Assembly: GCA_902799905.1 (NCBI GenBank)
Contig: CADCCB010000003.1
Span: 46,729 to 110,728, forward strand
Length of the DNA: 64,000 bases
Direction of reading: 5' to 3'
From: an uncultured Prevotellaceae bacterium
GTDB lineage: Bacteria; Bacteroidota; Bacteroidia; Bacteroidales; Bacteroidaceae
The notes below the pieces were generated by a model. That model ran no database searches and was not told the DNA's origin. It saw nothing but the letters and a program-made list of their open reading frames with translations. Shown here one piece after another: positions 7,963-15,538 of the stretch (position 1 is the stretch's first letter; each line of letters begins with the position of its first letter). The translations under genes were made by a program, and so were the position numbers.

Positions 7963-9852
7963 TTAACGCTTCACCACCTTCTTGCCGTTGATGATGTAGA
8001 GACCGGCGGGCAGTTCGTCCGTGGTCGAAGTCTGCATGCGCAGGCCCTGCAGGTTGTAGTATGGGCCGTTGGCTGTTGGCCGTTGGCTGTTGGCTGCCTC
8101 AACATCCTTGATGCCGTTGACAGGCTCGCCGCCGTTCAGTCCGCGCACGAAGCCGGCATAGACATGCTTGCGGTAGTAGTTGAGGTCCCAGATGCCCACA
8201 GGTGTGTTGGCGCGCCATCCGCTGTTCGAGGGCGAATCGGTGGTACACCATTGGCAAATGCCCCATTGCTGTTCGGGAGGAACGATGGTAAAGTATTGCT
8301 CGATAATCCATTGGTAGAAGTTGGCCATTTCCTTGTGCTGGGCTTCAGTCATATTGCCTGTAGCAACGCTATTGCCGTTAGCATCGTTATAACCCATATC
8401 CAACTCGCTGACACGAACCAGTTTGCCTGATTTTGCCATCGCCTTGAACATGCCTTTGATGGCTGTCTTCAGGTTGTTCTGTGCGGTGGTGTTCTTATTG
8501 AACGAGATGTGCATCTGCGTGCCTATACCATCAATCTTGGTTACGCCGTCAGCCTCCCACTTCTGAATCCAACCAATGATCGACCATACTTTCTTACTTG
8601 CCGTAATGCCATTCTTGGTAGTCAAGTCCCATGTTCCCTCCAGGTTATAGTCGTTGATGAAGAGTTTCACGTCCTCCGGGCCATACTCGCGGGCCAGGCG
8701 ACAAGCCTGACGCACATATTCCAGGTCGCCCATGTAGTCCTGCCAGAAGAAGGCATCGCCGCCCACATCCCATGTGGCATCAGGATTGCCATTAGGATTA
8801 TAGGCCGAAGAGTGCTGCAGCAGGTAGTTGCCGCTACCGTCGTTGCCACCGCCCGAGATAGCCTCGTTCACCAGGTCCCAGCCCTTCACCTTGCCGTCGC
8901 AGGCCGTCATCATGCCCTTCATCCACTTGTCCATCGCATAGACCAGCGTGTCGTGCATCTCCTGAGCCGTCTGGGGAATCATCTTGGCAGGCTTGTTACC
9001 CTCAATCTTGATGTTCTTGACATAGACCTCGCCCACATAGTTGGGCACGTGAATCAACAGGAAACTGCTCTCCATCGTGGGTTTGACGTTGACTGACACA
9101 TTCTGCCACTCGGTGTTGAAATTGAACGACACGTTGGAGCCGCCGCCCCAGTCACCAAGACGTCCATCCAACTTGCCCGACTTTGAGCCTTTGACGGTCA
9201 TCGTCATCTTGTAACTCTTGCCTTTCTCAAGGAGGATATCACCCCAGGGAACAAACTGCACCTCCCATGAATACGACTTGGTGGTTTTCACCTTAAGACC
9301 ATTGGTGGCGTCGAAAGAAATGGTGTAGCCATAGGTCGTCTCGTCGGCCTTCCAGCCTACGGTCTTGTCCTTGGTAAAATTCTTGCTGGCCACCTCTGCA
9401 AACACCTCGCCAGCCTCGGGGTCGGGCTTATCCTGCAACAACGACAACAGCCAGCCCTTAGGCTGCTGAGCATGCCAGGCCAGCGTGTGTCCATAGACGT
9501 TGAGCCCTGCCGCCGTGGCCGTGTTCACGTAGTTTTTTACGGTCGTGAAGTTCATGTTGCCGTTGCCATCCACGCAACTGGCCATCTTCATGGCGTTGCC
9601 AGCCACCGTCTCGGTGAAGTTGGCGTTGGTCAACTTATATACCGTGGTCTTCTTCAGGTAGTCGCTCACGGTCGTGCCTGCACCGAGTTTGAAGTTGGGG
9701 TAATTCTCATAGTTGATATAATCCTTCAGTCCCAGATAGTCATCCAGGTACCGGTAGTTATCGTTGTTGGGCTTGCCCACTTCAAAGTTCTCCTGTGCCA
9801 CGGCCGGTGCCGCAAGACCTACGGAGAGCAGTAATAAGTACAATTTTCTCAT
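7963..9852 (-). CDS. Endo-1,4-beta-xylanase, GH10 interrupted by a carbohydrate-binding insert
   Basis: 629 residues with a signal peptide (about 1-20). The GH10 barrel starts at about 35 and shows HTLAWHAQ (122-129). It is then broken by an insert of roughly 140 residues (about 150-288) that looks like a CBM4/CBM22-type beta-sandwich, and resumes with WDLVNEA (acid/base Glu330) and RVSELDMGY (nucleophile Glu483). The enzyme cleaves internal xylan bonds with retention. A split GH10 catalytic domain is known from Prevotella bryantii/ruminicola XynC, so this is a family trait. The end (about 597-629, YYNLQGLRM...GLYIINGKKVVKR) is the Prevotella-type C-terminal tail, probably a secretion or anchoring signal. 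Just before it, a 14-base tandem DNA repeat encodes NSQRPTAN. Confidence 0.93.
   Translation of the reverse strand: MRKLYLLLLSVGLAAPAVAQENFEVGKPNNDNYRYLDDYLGLKDYINYENYPNFKLGAGTTVSDYLKKTTVYKLTNANFTETVAGNAMKMASCVDGNGNMNFTTVKNYVNTATAAGLNVYGHTLAWHAQQPKGWLLSLLQDKPDPEAGEVFAEVASKNFTKDKTVGWKADETTYGYTISFDATNGLKVKTTKSYSWEVQFVPWGDILLEKGKSYKMTMTVKGSKSGKLDGRLGDWGGGSNVSFNFNTEWQNVSVNVKPTMESSFLLIHVPNYVGEVYVKNIKIEGNKPAKMIPQTAQEMHDTLVYAMDKWMKGMMTACDGKVKGWDLVNEAISGGGNDGSGNYLLQHSSAYNPNGNPDATWDVGGDAFFWQDYMGDLEYVRQACRLAREYGPEDVKLFINDYNLEGTWDLTTKNGITASKKVWSIIGWIQKWEADGVTKIDGIGTQMHISFNKNTTAQNNLKTAIKGMFKAMAKSGKLVRVSELDMGYNDANGNSVATGNMTEAQHKEMANFYQWIIEQYFTIVPPEQQWGICQWCTTDSPSNSGWRANTPVGIWDLNYYRKHVYAGFVRGLNGGEPVNGIKDVEAANSQRPTANGPYYNLQGLRMQTSTTDELPAGLYIINGKKVVKR
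8064..8096. repeat. 14-base tandem repeat inside the xylanase gene
   Basis: On the plus strand GGCCGTTGGCTGTT occurs at 8064-8077 and again, identical, at 8078-8091, followed by a partial copy. It encodes the junction between the catalytic domain and the C-terminal tail (NSQRPTAN). The period is not a multiple of three, so a change in copy number would shift the frame. Confidence 0.75.
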
Positions 9853-9886
9853 GCTGGTTTCTAACTATTATATGATTATGACGCTG

Positions 9887-9917
9887 CAAAGGTACGAATA
9901 AGTGAGCAAAATGCAAA
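9887..9917 (-). promoter_or_regulatory. promoter of the xylanase-rpiB unit
   Basis: Minus-strand TACCTTTG (9887-9894) with TTTG at 9914-9917, spacer 19 bases. The leader is about 30 bases. Confidence 0.75.
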
Positions 9918-10042
9918 AGGAAAACAAGTTTTTCTTTTCATTTTCGAGCGGAAGTACCTTCTATAGTGCTCTGTTCGAATGCCTTGCATTGCTCGTTCCG
10001 ATGCTTCCTTTGGGGGGTAAGGAAGCATTCCTTCGGCTGTTG

Positions 10043-10387
10043 CTAAGCATCCGAATGGGGCGTAGATGACGTTCGGACGCCCCGTCCGAGGCATTGCGAT
10101 GAATGTCCTTGCCGACAAATTGCTATTACAAGATAGGTCAATTGACCCTTGTTACACCCTGAATCGCCCACTAGTTGGGTCATTAATCCGCACATTTCCT
10201 CCCACGAGCGATTAGGATACTGAAATTCTGCGTCGCTGATATGTGCGCCAAGTGAGGGGAAAAGCATCGGAACCAGGGGTTCATACATGTCTTTTGAGGC
10301 CTGTGAGAGCAGTAATTTGATACATTCTATACCTTTTCCGAGGTTAGGCATCTCGGGAGCCTTCTGATTACTAATGTCGTATCTCAT
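10043..10387 (-). pseudogene. broken mobile-element gene, DUF3987-like primase/helicase N-terminus
   Basis: The first 92 residues form a coherent sequence with a P-loop-like GDSGCNKGQLT preceded by LVPMLFPSLGAHIS. From memory this resembles the N-terminus of DUF3987/VirE-associated proteins that in Bacteroidales accompany mobile elements. After AICR (about 10110) the sequence becomes unrelated and stops at residue 114, whereas such proteins run to several hundred residues. I read it as a 3'-truncated or frameshifted remnant. No other mobile gene lies beside it, and the region 9925-10110 downstream has only GGAACG and GGACG-type repeated words. The family call is by recognition only. Confidence 0.45.
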
Positions 10388-10428
10388 TGATTTACTGCTT
10401 TTTAGATGAATTATTACTGACCGTCCAT

Positions 10429-10576
10429 TTCAATTTCAATTATTTCAGTTTCTTTTTTGAGGGGTCAAACCTCCGTCTATTTATATATAACTATCTATAT
10501 ATTAATTAGTTATATAGTATATAAGGGGAATTGAAACCCTCTTTGTTTAAATTGAAATAACTGAAATTGAAATAAG
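10429..10576. repeat. AT-rich patch with imperfect inverted repeat upstream of the broken gene
   Basis: ATTTCAATTTCAATTATTTC near 10429 is answered by AAATTGAAATAACTGAAATTGAAAT ending near 10576, an imperfect inverted repeat built from the word GAAATT. Between them lies an extremely AT-rich tract (about 10479-10525) with alternating TATA steps. Such patches often precede replication or primase genes of mobile elements; here it fits the remnant at 10043-10387. Confidence 0.5.
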
Positions 10577-10593
10577 ACTCAGTTTTGTGGCTC

Positions 10594-10782
10594 TCAAACA
10601 AAACGATTTCGCGTTTTTTCATATCTGATTATCTTTGCCTCACCTTCGAAAGCACAGATCTCTGCGGCCAGGGTGTTGAGGTTGTGGAAACGACTATGGG
10701 TGTCGATTGCATGTGTATCAGCGGATAGCTGCCGCGACCGTAGTAGTCGTGCCTTGCGTGGACGATAGGATAAGGCCTCCAT
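10594..10782 (-). CDS. possible small basic protein co-transcribed with radA
   Basis: 62 residues beginning MEALSYRPRKARLLRS and ending RYEKTRNRFV, rich in Arg. I do not recognise it. The ATG is 11 bases after the radA stop, preceded by a purine-rich AAAGGAAAAAGAA, which is a better ribosome site than most here. There is no membrane segment or signal peptide. The composition differs from random shadow frames by its regular charge, but nothing proves translation. It could also be an untranslated tail of the radA message. Confidence 0.35.
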   Translation of the reverse strand: MEALSYRPRKARLLRSRQLSADTHAIDTHSRFHNLNTLAAEICAFEGEAKIIRYEKTRNRFV

Positions 10783-10793
10783 TTCTTTTTCCT

Positions 10794-12302
10794 TTACCCG
10801 AACAGGGCACGGAGGGCTTCCTCTACTTTGCGCACGGGATGGATGTCGATGGTGAACTTCTGGCGGTCGAGGCCCTGCAGGTTGTGACGGGGGATGATGA
10901 TGTGGCTGAAGCCTAGTCGCTCGGCCTCGGCTATGCGCTGCACGATGCGGTTCACGGGACGCACCTCGCCCGAGAGACCTACCTCGCCAGCCATGCACCA
11001 GCCAGCCTCGATGGGGGTGTCAACATTGGAGGAGAGCACGGCAGCGATGACGCTCAGGTCCATGGCCAGATCGGTGACACGCAGGCCGCCGGCGATATTG
11101 AGGAAGACATCCTTCTGCATGAGTTTGAAGCCCACACGCTTCTCCAGCACGGCAAGCAGCATGTTCAGACGACGCTGGTCGAAGCCCGTAGCCGTGCGCT
11201 GGGGTGTGCCGTAGGCTGCCGACGACACCAGGGCCTGGGTCTCGACAAGGAAGGGACGCACACCCTCGATGGCACTTGAGATGGCAACGCCGGAGAGGCC
11301 CTCGTGGTCGTCGGTGAGCAGCAGTTCTGAGGGGTTGCTCACCTGTCGCAGACCGGTCTGCTCCATCTCGTAGATGCCCAGTTCGGAGGTGCTGCCGAAG
11401 CGGTTCTTGATAGAGCGCAGGATGCGGTACATGTAGTGCTGGTCGCCCTCGAACTGGATGACGGTATCGACGATATGCTCCAGAATCTTAGGGCCGGCCA
11501 GGGTGCCCTCCTTGGTGATGTGACCGATGAGGATGACGGGCACGCCGCTGGTCTTGGCGAAACGGAGTAGGGAGGCAGCACACTCGCGCACCTGGGCGAT
11601 GCTGCCTGCCGAGGACTCCACGTCTTCGGTGGCGATGGTCTGTATGGAGTCGATGACTACCAGGTCGGGCTGCTCCTCCTTGATGTGGTCGAAGATGTGC
11701 TCGAGGGAGTTTTCGCAGAGGATGAGGAAATTGTCGGCGGGGGAACCGCCGACCACTCTTACAGAAGCACCAGCGGCAGCGCCACCAGAAGCGCCACTAG
11801 CGGCACCAGCGCCACTACCAGCACCACCAGGGGCACCACCAGAAGCGCCACCAGCAGCACCGCCGGCCGCACAGAGGCGCTCGGCACGCATCTTGAGTTG
11901 GTGGGCGCTCTCCTCGCCGCTCACGTAGAGAATGCGCTTGTCGGTGAGGCGGAGCATGGTCTGCAGCGTGAGGGTGCTCTTGCCGATGCCGGGCTCGCCA
12001 CCCAGCAGGACGATGCTGCCAGGCACCAGTCCGCCGCCCAGCACGCGGTTGAGTTCGGCATCGCCCATATCGATGCGCGGATCATCCTTGCTGCTGATGT
12101 CCTTGAGCCGCAGGGCACGGTTGCTGCGCAGGGCGTGGCCCACATGGGCAGCGGCATGGGTGGCCGTCTGCCGGGCTGTGTCGGCGGCTATCTTGATCTC
12201 CTTGAACGTGTTCCATTGTCCGCAGGCCGGACACTTGCCAATCCATTTTGGCGACTCCTGTCCGCAGTTCTCGCAGACATAGGCTGTCTTGTCTTTTGCC
12301 AT
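10794..12302 (-). CDS. radA: DNA repair protein RadA with a Gly/Ala-rich insertion
   Basis: 502 residues. An N-terminal zinc finger (CENC at 10-13, CPAC at 24-27), a RecA-like ATPase with Walker A GGEPGIGKST (101-110), the RadA signature KNRFGSTSELG, and a C-terminal Lon-protease-like domain. RadA drives branch migration during homologous recombination. An unusual tract of about 40 residues made almost only of Gly, Ala and Ser (about 145-182; DNA about 11757-11870) sits between the ERL segment and NFLILCENSLE, where homologues have only a few residues. The longer frame from 12326 is rejected because ATG 12302 begins the conserved MAKDKTAYVCENCG and lies after the promoter. The neighbour on the other strand shares the promoter region. 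Confidence 0.94.
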   Translation of the reverse strand: MAKDKTAYVCENCGQESPKWIGKCPACGQWNTFKEIKIAADTARQTATHAAAHVGHALRSNRALRLKDISSKDDPRIDMGDAELNRVLGGGLVPGSIVLLGGEPGIGKSTLTLQTMLRLTDKRILYVSGEESAHQLKMRAERLCAAGGAAGGASGGAPGGAGSGAGAASGASGGAAAGASVRVVGGSPADNFLILCENSLEHIFDHIKEEQPDLVVIDSIQTIATEDVESSAGSIAQVRECAASLLRFAKTSGVPVILIGHITKEGTLAGPKILEHIVDTVIQFEGDQHYMYRILRSIKNRFGSTSELGIYEMEQTGLRQVSNPSELLLTDDHEGLSGVAISSAIEGVRPFLVETQALVSSAAYGTPQRTATGFDQRRLNMLLAVLEKRVGFKLMQKDVFLNIAGGLRVTDLAMDLSVIAAVLSSNVDTPIEAGWCMAGEVGLSGEVRPVNRIVQRIAEAERLGFSHIIIPRHNLQGLDRQKFTIDIHPVRKVEEALRALFG

Positions 12303-12323
12303 CGTTTTCGTTGTTTTATGGCA

Positions 12324-12354
12324 CAAAGTTACGAATATTTTTCGTTGTTACAAA
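12324..12354 (-). promoter_or_regulatory. promoter of radA
   Basis: Minus-strand TAACTTTG (12324-12331) and TTTG (12351-12354) with a 19-base spacer. It overlaps the region used by the divergent promoter at 12364, so the two genes may influence each other. Confidence 0.7.
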
Positions 12355-12363
12355 ACTTTTTCG

Positions 12364-12371
12364 TATTTTTG
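12364..12371 (+). promoter_or_regulatory. probable -7 element for the solute-binding lipoprotein gene
   Basis: TATTTTTG at 12364-12371, ending only 10 bases before the ATG at 12382. The -33 region is not well conserved. If used, the message has a leader of at most a few bases. Confidence 0.5.
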
Positions 12372-12381
12372 CACCTTGCGA

Positions 12382-13293
12382 ATGAGAAAGATTCTGATAA
12401 CCCTTTCCGCAGGGCTGCTGATGGCGGTCTGCGGAGCATGCAGCGACGAGCCGAAACCGGTGAGCGTGATGGACGAATGGCTGGCCGACTCGGCATCAAT
12501 CAAGGTGGCCGTGATGCCCACCATCGACTGTCTGCCGCTATACGTGGCAGAGGAACTGGGCATCTTCGAACGTGAGGACGTCAGCGTGAGACTTTATCCC
12601 TATCAGGCTCAGATGGACTGCGACACGGCCATACAGAGCGGATGGGTGGACGGCATGATGACCGACCTGGTGAGGGCCGAACGACTGCAGCAGCAGGGTA
12701 CACCCCTGCACTATGCCACGGCGACGGCCCTGTCGTGGCGGTTGATCACGAGCCGACAGGCGCGCATAAAAATGCTGCCGCAACTGGACGACAAGATGCT
12801 GGCCATGACCCGCTATAGTGCTACGGCCCTGCTGGCCGACAAACTGGTGGACAGCGTCGGGCTGAAGCCTGAGCGCGTGTTCCGCATACAGGTAAACGAT
12901 GTGGCGGTACGACTGGACATGCTGCGAACGGGAGTGATGGATGCCCTCCTGCTGCCTGAGCCCCAGGCCACGGCGGCCATGCAGATGGAGAGCCTGAGCC
13001 TCTACGACACGCGTGAGAAGGACCTGCGACTGGGCGTGATGGTGTTCAGTCAGAAGGTGGTGGCCGACTCGCTGCGCCGCCATCAGATGGACGCCCTGCT
13101 GCGTGCCTATGCTGCCGCCTGCGACACGCTGAACGCGACGGGACTGGGGCGCTTCCGTGACTTGATAGCCAGCCGTTGTGGCGTGACGCCCGTTGTGGTG
13201 GACTCGATGCCGCAGGATATTGTCTTCCCGCAAGTGGAAGAGCCGCGACAGTCGGATATGGACGTCGCCAAGACGTGGCTGAATGGGAATTGA
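12382..13293 (+). CDS. NMT1/THI5-like solute-binding lipoprotein
   Basis: 303 residues. The start MRKILITLSAGLLMAVCGACS is a lipoprotein signal, probably cut before the Cys of GAC-SDEP. The body matches the SsuA/ThiY/NMT1 type of periplasmic binding fold: IKVAVMPTIDCLPLYVAEELGIF at the start, a central GLKPERVFRIQV, and MRTGVMDALLLPEP-like ligand-lobe text. Members bind thiamine precursors, sulfonates or other small molecules for ABC transporters. No permease or ATPase gene is next to it, so the substrate and partner are unknown. ATG 12382 is chosen over the longer frame from 12289 because it starts the signal peptide. The following TPR gene lies 37 bases downstream. Confidence 0.8.
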   Translation: MRKILITLSAGLLMAVCGACSDEPKPVSVMDEWLADSASIKVAVMPTIDCLPLYVAEELGIFEREDVSVRLYPYQAQMDCDTAIQSGWVDGMMTDLVRAERLQQQGTPLHYATATALSWRLITSRQARIKMLPQLDDKMLAMTRYSATALLADKLVDSVGLKPERVFRIQVNDVAVRLDMLRTGVMDALLLPEPQATAAMQMESLSLYDTREKDLRLGVMVFSQKVVADSLRRHQMDALLRAYAAACDTLNATGLGRFRDLIASRCGVTPVVVDSMPQDIVFPQVEEPRQSDMDVAKTWLNGN

Positions 13294-13330
13294 GGTTTGA
13301 GAATTGAGGTTTGAGATTTGAGGATTGAGA
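13289..13330. repeat. GAGGTTTGAG-type repeat between lipoprotein and TPR genes
   Basis: ATTGAGGTTTGAGA occurs twice in tandem (13289-13316 region), followed by decayed copies TTTGAGG and ATTGAGA. It fills almost the whole gap and ends at the ATG of the next gene. Related text in the opposite sense lies at 16807-16829 and 27623-27674. Confidence 0.65.
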
Positions 13331-15523
13331 ATGCAACAGAATGAGGAACTACAGAAGGTGGTGGACCTGATAGAGCAATTTAAACTGGGACCAGCCATCA
13401 ACGCACTTGAGAATGTGCTGCTCATCCATCCCGGAATGGGCAATATGGATGTGCTGTTGGCCATCAAGAACGACTATAGCCTGATGATGCAGTACTGGGA
13501 GCGAGGCTTCGAGGACGCACAGCGGCAACTGCTCTACGGACAGTTGCTGGCCAGACTCTATGTGCTGACGTCGAACATCATCACCCAGAGGCGGATGCAC
13601 GAGAATCCCTACTGGATAGGCATCTACCAGCGGCCGCGACAGGTGAGGAAGGACTGGTCGATGAACAACGTGCGCAGCCAGTTGGAGAACTTCACTAGCG
13701 AGGTGGCGATGCTCGAACTGGAGCAGCCCCAGCAGCGCGAGCAGAAGGCGAAGACGCTCTACGAGGAGCATCAGCAACTGATGCAGGACCTCTTTGGATA
13801 TATACTCACCTCGCGCCTATGGACCGAGAATCTGGCCGACGCCTTCGAGGAACTGCTGCTCTCGCCCACGGTCGATCCCGTGGACCAGCAACTCATCGTC
13901 AGCGCCGTGACACTATCGCTCATGCAGACTTTCGGCATCAACAAGTTCCGGCTGCTGCTGAACGTCTACAGGCTGTCCGTCGTCGAGACCGTGCGCCAGC
14001 GGGCTCTCGTGGGATGGGTGCTGGCCGTCGACGAGCGGAAGAAACGCATCTACCCAGAGATGGGAAGGATGGTGGGCGAGGTGCTGGAAGACAAGCACGC
14101 CTGCCAGGAGGTGACGGAACTGCAGATGCAGATGATTTACTGCATGAATGCAGAGGACGACCAGCAGAAGATACGAGACGAGATCATGCCCGAGATCATG
14201 AACGGCAGCAACATCAAGATGACCCAGCGCGGACTGGTGGAGATGGATGAGGACTCGCTCGAGGAGATGCTGCACCCCGAAGCCGCCGAGCGCAACATGG
14301 AAAAGATGGAGGAGAGCATGCGCCGGATGGCCGACATGCAGAAGCAGGGGTCGGACATCTACTTCGGAGGCTTCTCGCAGATGAAGCGGTTCACCTTCTT
14401 CAATGAACTGTCAAACTGGTTTGTGCCCTTCTATCCCCAGCACCCCAGCATCAGCCATATATGGAACAACACCCGCAACAAGCGTTTCCTGCAGGTCATC
14501 ACGCAGATAGGGGCCTTCTGCGACAGCGACAAGTACTCGTTTGTGCTGGCCTTTGAATATGTGCTGGGACGGCTGCCTGCCAACATGCTGAAAATGATAG
14601 AGAACGGCGAGGCTTCGCCCATGCCCGTGGGAGGGGAGATCTCGATGGAGGAGCAGCAACAGCCGGCATTCATGCGCAGGATGTATCTGCAGAACCTCTA
14701 CCGTTTCTTCAAACTCTACGGCAACCGCAACGAGTTTGTCAACCCCTTCAATATGCCTTCCATCGTCTTCTTCACAAAAGGCATCATGGCCCAGAACGGA
14801 CTGCAGGACAGTTTGCTGGAGATGGGTAATTTCCTCTACAAGCGTAAGTTCTATCAGGCAGCAAAGGACGTCATCGCCCATCTGGACGAAGACAAACGTA
14901 ACTTCAACTTCTACATGTTGCAGGGCATGCTGCAGCAGCGGCAGTACGACTTTCGAACGATGTCGGCGCTGGAGAGTTTTTCGAGAGCCCTCAAGTTGCA
15001 GCCCGACAACGAGCAGGCCATCAGGGGCTATGCACGCTCGGCCTTCAACGCCAAGGCCTACGACGCGGCCCTGCGCAAATACGAGCAGTTGCTGGAGATG
15101 CAGCCCGACAACAGGTCGTATCAACTCAATGCGGCAATCTGCCTGACCAATCTCGATCAGAACGAGGAGGCGGAGAAACGGCTCTTCAAACTGAACTACC
15201 TCTATCCGGAGGACATGTCGGTGAGCCGCGTGTTGGCCTGGGTGCTGACGCTGAACGGGAAATACGAGCAAGCCGACAAGTTGTACAACACGCTTCTCTC
15301 GGCCGACAAGCCGAAGGCGTTGGACATACTGAACTACGGATACTGCCATTGGTTGGCAGGCGAGACGATGGTAGCCATTGCGGCGTTCAGGCAGTTTGTG
15401 AACACCCCTGGCTGCGAGGACTATGACATGGAGAAGGAATTCTGGGTCACGTCACACAAGATGCTCAACGAACAGGGTATCTCAGACGTGGAAATCAGTA
15501 TGATGCTCGACTCGCTGCGATGA
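13331..15523 (+). CDS. TPR-repeat protein of unknown function
   Basis: 730 residues, no signal peptide, so probably cytoplasmic. The N-terminal two thirds are helical without a family I can name. The C-terminal part (about 520-700) contains tetratricopeptide-like repeats, for example ALESFSRALKLQPDNEQAIRGYARSAF-type units and YDAALRKYEQLLEMQPDN. Such proteins scaffold protein complexes. The frame opens at TTG 13325, but ATG 13331 is the plausible start. It probably shares a message with the lipoprotein gene ahead. The gene ends 15 bases from the convergent phospholipase D gene, with no terminator visible between. Confidence 0.8.
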   Translation: MQQNEELQKVVDLIEQFKLGPAINALENVLLIHPGMGNMDVLLAIKNDYSLMMQYWERGFEDAQRQLLYGQLLARLYVLTSNIITQRRMHENPYWIGIYQRPRQVRKDWSMNNVRSQLENFTSEVAMLELEQPQQREQKAKTLYEEHQQLMQDLFGYILTSRLWTENLADAFEELLLSPTVDPVDQQLIVSAVTLSLMQTFGINKFRLLLNVYRLSVVETVRQRALVGWVLAVDERKKRIYPEMGRMVGEVLEDKHACQEVTELQMQMIYCMNAEDDQQKIRDEIMPEIMNGSNIKMTQRGLVEMDEDSLEEMLHPEAAERNMEKMEESMRRMADMQKQGSDIYFGGFSQMKRFTFFNELSNWFVPFYPQHPSISHIWNNTRNKRFLQVITQIGAFCDSDKYSFVLAFEYVLGRLPANMLKMIENGEASPMPVGGEISMEEQQQPAFMRRMYLQNLYRFFKLYGNRNEFVNPFNMPSIVFFTKGIMAQNGLQDSLLEMGNFLYKRKFYQAAKDVIAHLDEDKRNFNFYMLQGMLQQRQYDFRTMSALESFSRALKLQPDNEQAIRGYARSAFNAKAYDAALRKYEQLLEMQPDNRSYQLNAAICLTNLDQNEEAEKRLFKLNYLYPEDMSVSRVLAWVLTLNGKYEQADKLYNTLLSADKPKALDILNYGYCHWLAGETMVAIAAFRQFVNTPGCEDYDMEKEFWVTSHKMLNEQGISDVEISMMLDSLR

Positions 15524-15538
15524 GCCGGCGGGTAACGC

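Noticed and set aside
9876-10118. 80-codon minus-strand frame next to the xylanase promoter
   Set aside because: It overlaps the xylanase promoter and the decayed end of the mobile remnant; no similarity or regular composition.
14411-15349. 312-codon minus-strand frame opposite the TPR gene
   Set aside because: Shadow of the TPR gene, which has repeat signatures on the plus strand.
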